Shown here one piece after another: positions 5,506 to 6,256 of a DNA stretch of 6,256 nucleotides (position 1 is the first letter of the stretch; each line of letters begins with the position of its first letter). Made by a program: the position numbers and the translations under genes. The notes under the pieces were generated by a model. It was given only the letters and a program-made list of their open reading frames with translations. It had not been told where the DNA came from and did not search any database. Source of the DNA: Acidobacteriota bacterium (GTDB lineage Bacteria > Acidobacteriota > JAAYUB01 > JAMOQF01); assembly GCA_027040585.1 (NCBI GenBank), contig JALULU010000348.1, forward strand, positions 1 to 6,256. The letters run 5' to 3'.

Positions 5506-5508
5506 TTT
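5474..5508 (+). terminator. Strong intrinsic terminator, + strand only
   Basis: The perfect 7-bp stem CCGGGAG / CTCCCGG (5474-5480 with 5491-5497) closes a 10-nt loop and is followed by seven Ts (5498-5504), an A and further Ts. One A-T pair (5473/5498) can extend the stem. It ends the sigma / anti-sigma / bactofilin transcript and any small RNA starting near 5452. On the opposite strand no T-run follows the hairpin, so it is not a standard terminator for the convergent hydrolase, whose stop codon (5503-5505) lies in this T-rich tail. Confidence 0.9.
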
Positions 5509-6255
5509 ATTTTTCAAAATCCATCTAAAAATATCTTCAATAACCTGTTTATCAACATTTGATGGAATTAAATAATTTTCTGGCCCTGACTTTCCCTTCA
5601 CATACATAAATAGGTGATTTAAATCTGGATATTTCTTTATAGTTACATTTTTAGAATTTTTAAAAGCAATTTCCCAATTTTTAAAGTCATCCTTTGAGAT
5701 ATGATAATCTTTTTCTCCCCATAAAATGAGTACGGGAATTTTAATTTGTTTTAAAGTCTTTATGGGATTGTAATTTAATAAATCATACCAATAAGAAACT
5801 GGAGCCCCCAAAACAAAAGTACCTCTCTTAAATTTATGCTCTTTAATTTTAGTAATTATATCCTCTGTTTTTTTTATTTGCTCCTTTACTTTTTTACTAA
5901 TTTTGCCTTTATTTAATGAAATTCTTTTGAGTTGATCAGGCATTATTTCAGCATAAAATCCCTTCGATGTGGGTGCTAAAAGAATTATACCTTTGATTTG
6001 TTTAGTAAGGGTGGCTATTTTTGGTAAAAGTGTGGCACCTAAACTGTGTCCCAATATAAAAATTTCTTTTTTATTTATTTCCTTTTCCCTTGATAGATAA
6101 TCTATTGCAAACAAAACATCCTCAATTGTTTCATCATACACTGTAAACCCTGATTTTACACATCCTGGATATTCTTTCGTCCTTTTATTATATCTAAAAA
6201 CTGCAATTTTTTTAGAGGCAAGCCCCCATGCAATATCTTTAAATGGCTTTTCTTT
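5503..6255 (-). CDS. Alpha/beta hydrolase (serine hydrolase), 5' end cut off by window
   Basis: This - strand gene is open from base 6255 to its TAA at 5503-5505, giving 250 visible residues with the start outside the window. The GTG at 6139-6141 is not the start: the 38 codons before it encode family-like sequence, including DIAWGLASKKIAVFRYNKRTKEY, which is the strand and loop before the catalytic core. The nucleophile elbow is GHSLGA with the serine at 6043-6045; the catalytic Asp is in WGEKDYHI (codon 5707-5709) and the His in DLNHLF (5614-5616), so the triad is complete. A helical cap region lies between serine and Asp (about 6000-5740). The family includes esterases and peptidase-like hydrolases; the substrate cannot be assigned. 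A signal peptide, common in relatives, would be outside the window. It converges on the sigma operon, with an intergenic space of 132 bp. Confidence 0.9.
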   Translation of the reverse strand, partial: KEKPFKDIAWGLASKKIAVFRYNKRTKEYPGCVKSGFTVYDETIEDVLFAIDYLSREKEINKKEIFILGHSLGATLLPKIATLTKQIKGIILLAPTSKGFYAEIMPDQLKRISLNKGKISKKVKEQIKKTEDIITKIKEHKFKRGTFVLGAPVSYWYDLLNYNPIKTLKQIKIPVLILWGEKDYHISKDDFKNWEIAFKNSKNVTIKKYPDLNHLFMYVKGKSGPENYLIPSNVDKQVIEDIFRWILKNK

Positions 6256-6256
6256 T

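Noticed and set aside
6139..6141. GTG as the start of the - strand hydrolase
   Set aside because: Thirty-eight in-frame codons upstream encode recognisable alpha/beta-hydrolase core sequence, so the gene continues beyond the window.

Overview
This is an AT-rich stretch of bacterial chromosome (roughly one third G+C by eye) that looks like ordinary core genome. Seven genes on the + strand are followed by one convergent gene on the - strand. The genes at both ends are cut by the window: thiC at the left and an alpha/beta hydrolase at the right. In both, the reading frame stays open to the edge, so an apparent GTG start inside the window is not the real start. The ECF sigma factor, lipoprotein signal, PilZ domain and bactofilin-like repeats say bacterium. 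The ThiC variant and low G+C would fit an anaerobic lineage, but I cannot name a phylum.

Region 1 (2-3311) is a tightly packed run of thiC (thiamin pyrimidine synthesis), a single-domain PilZ protein (cyclic-di-GMP receptor family), a lipoprotein thioredoxin (CPPC) and a class I dihydroorotase (pyrC). The gaps are 27, 16 and 6 nt and no terminator is visible between them, so they are probably co-transcribed. The functions do not form one pathway.

Region 2 (3312-5370) is a self-contained regulatory module: an ECF sigma factor, a membrane protein in the anti-sigma position, and a secreted or membrane-anchored protein with bactofilin-like beta-solenoid repeats. Its last two genes overlap by ATGA. 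The 51-nt gap in front of the sigma gene carries TTAAAC-N16-CGTA, the layout of an ECF-type promoter, which suggests autoregulation. The anti-sigma candidate has the usual shape (short soluble N-terminal domain, then membrane segments) but lacks the zinc ligands typical of ZAS-type anti-sigma factors. The third gene is the most obvious candidate for the sensor, effector or target of the system.

Region 3 (5371-5502) is a compact non-coding stretch: three TCAC-containing units at exact 11-bp spacing, a good sigma70-like promoter with an extended -10, and about 20-30 nt further on a strong intrinsic terminator. It may only end the sigma operon, or it may encode a small RNA of about 50-55 nt. Region 4 (5503-6256) is the convergent serine hydrolase, whose stop codon lies inside the terminator's T-rich tail.

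The best candidates for something undescribed are the ECF / zinc-less anti-sigma / bactofilin-membrane module with its own promoter, and the repeat-promoter-terminator cassette behind it.
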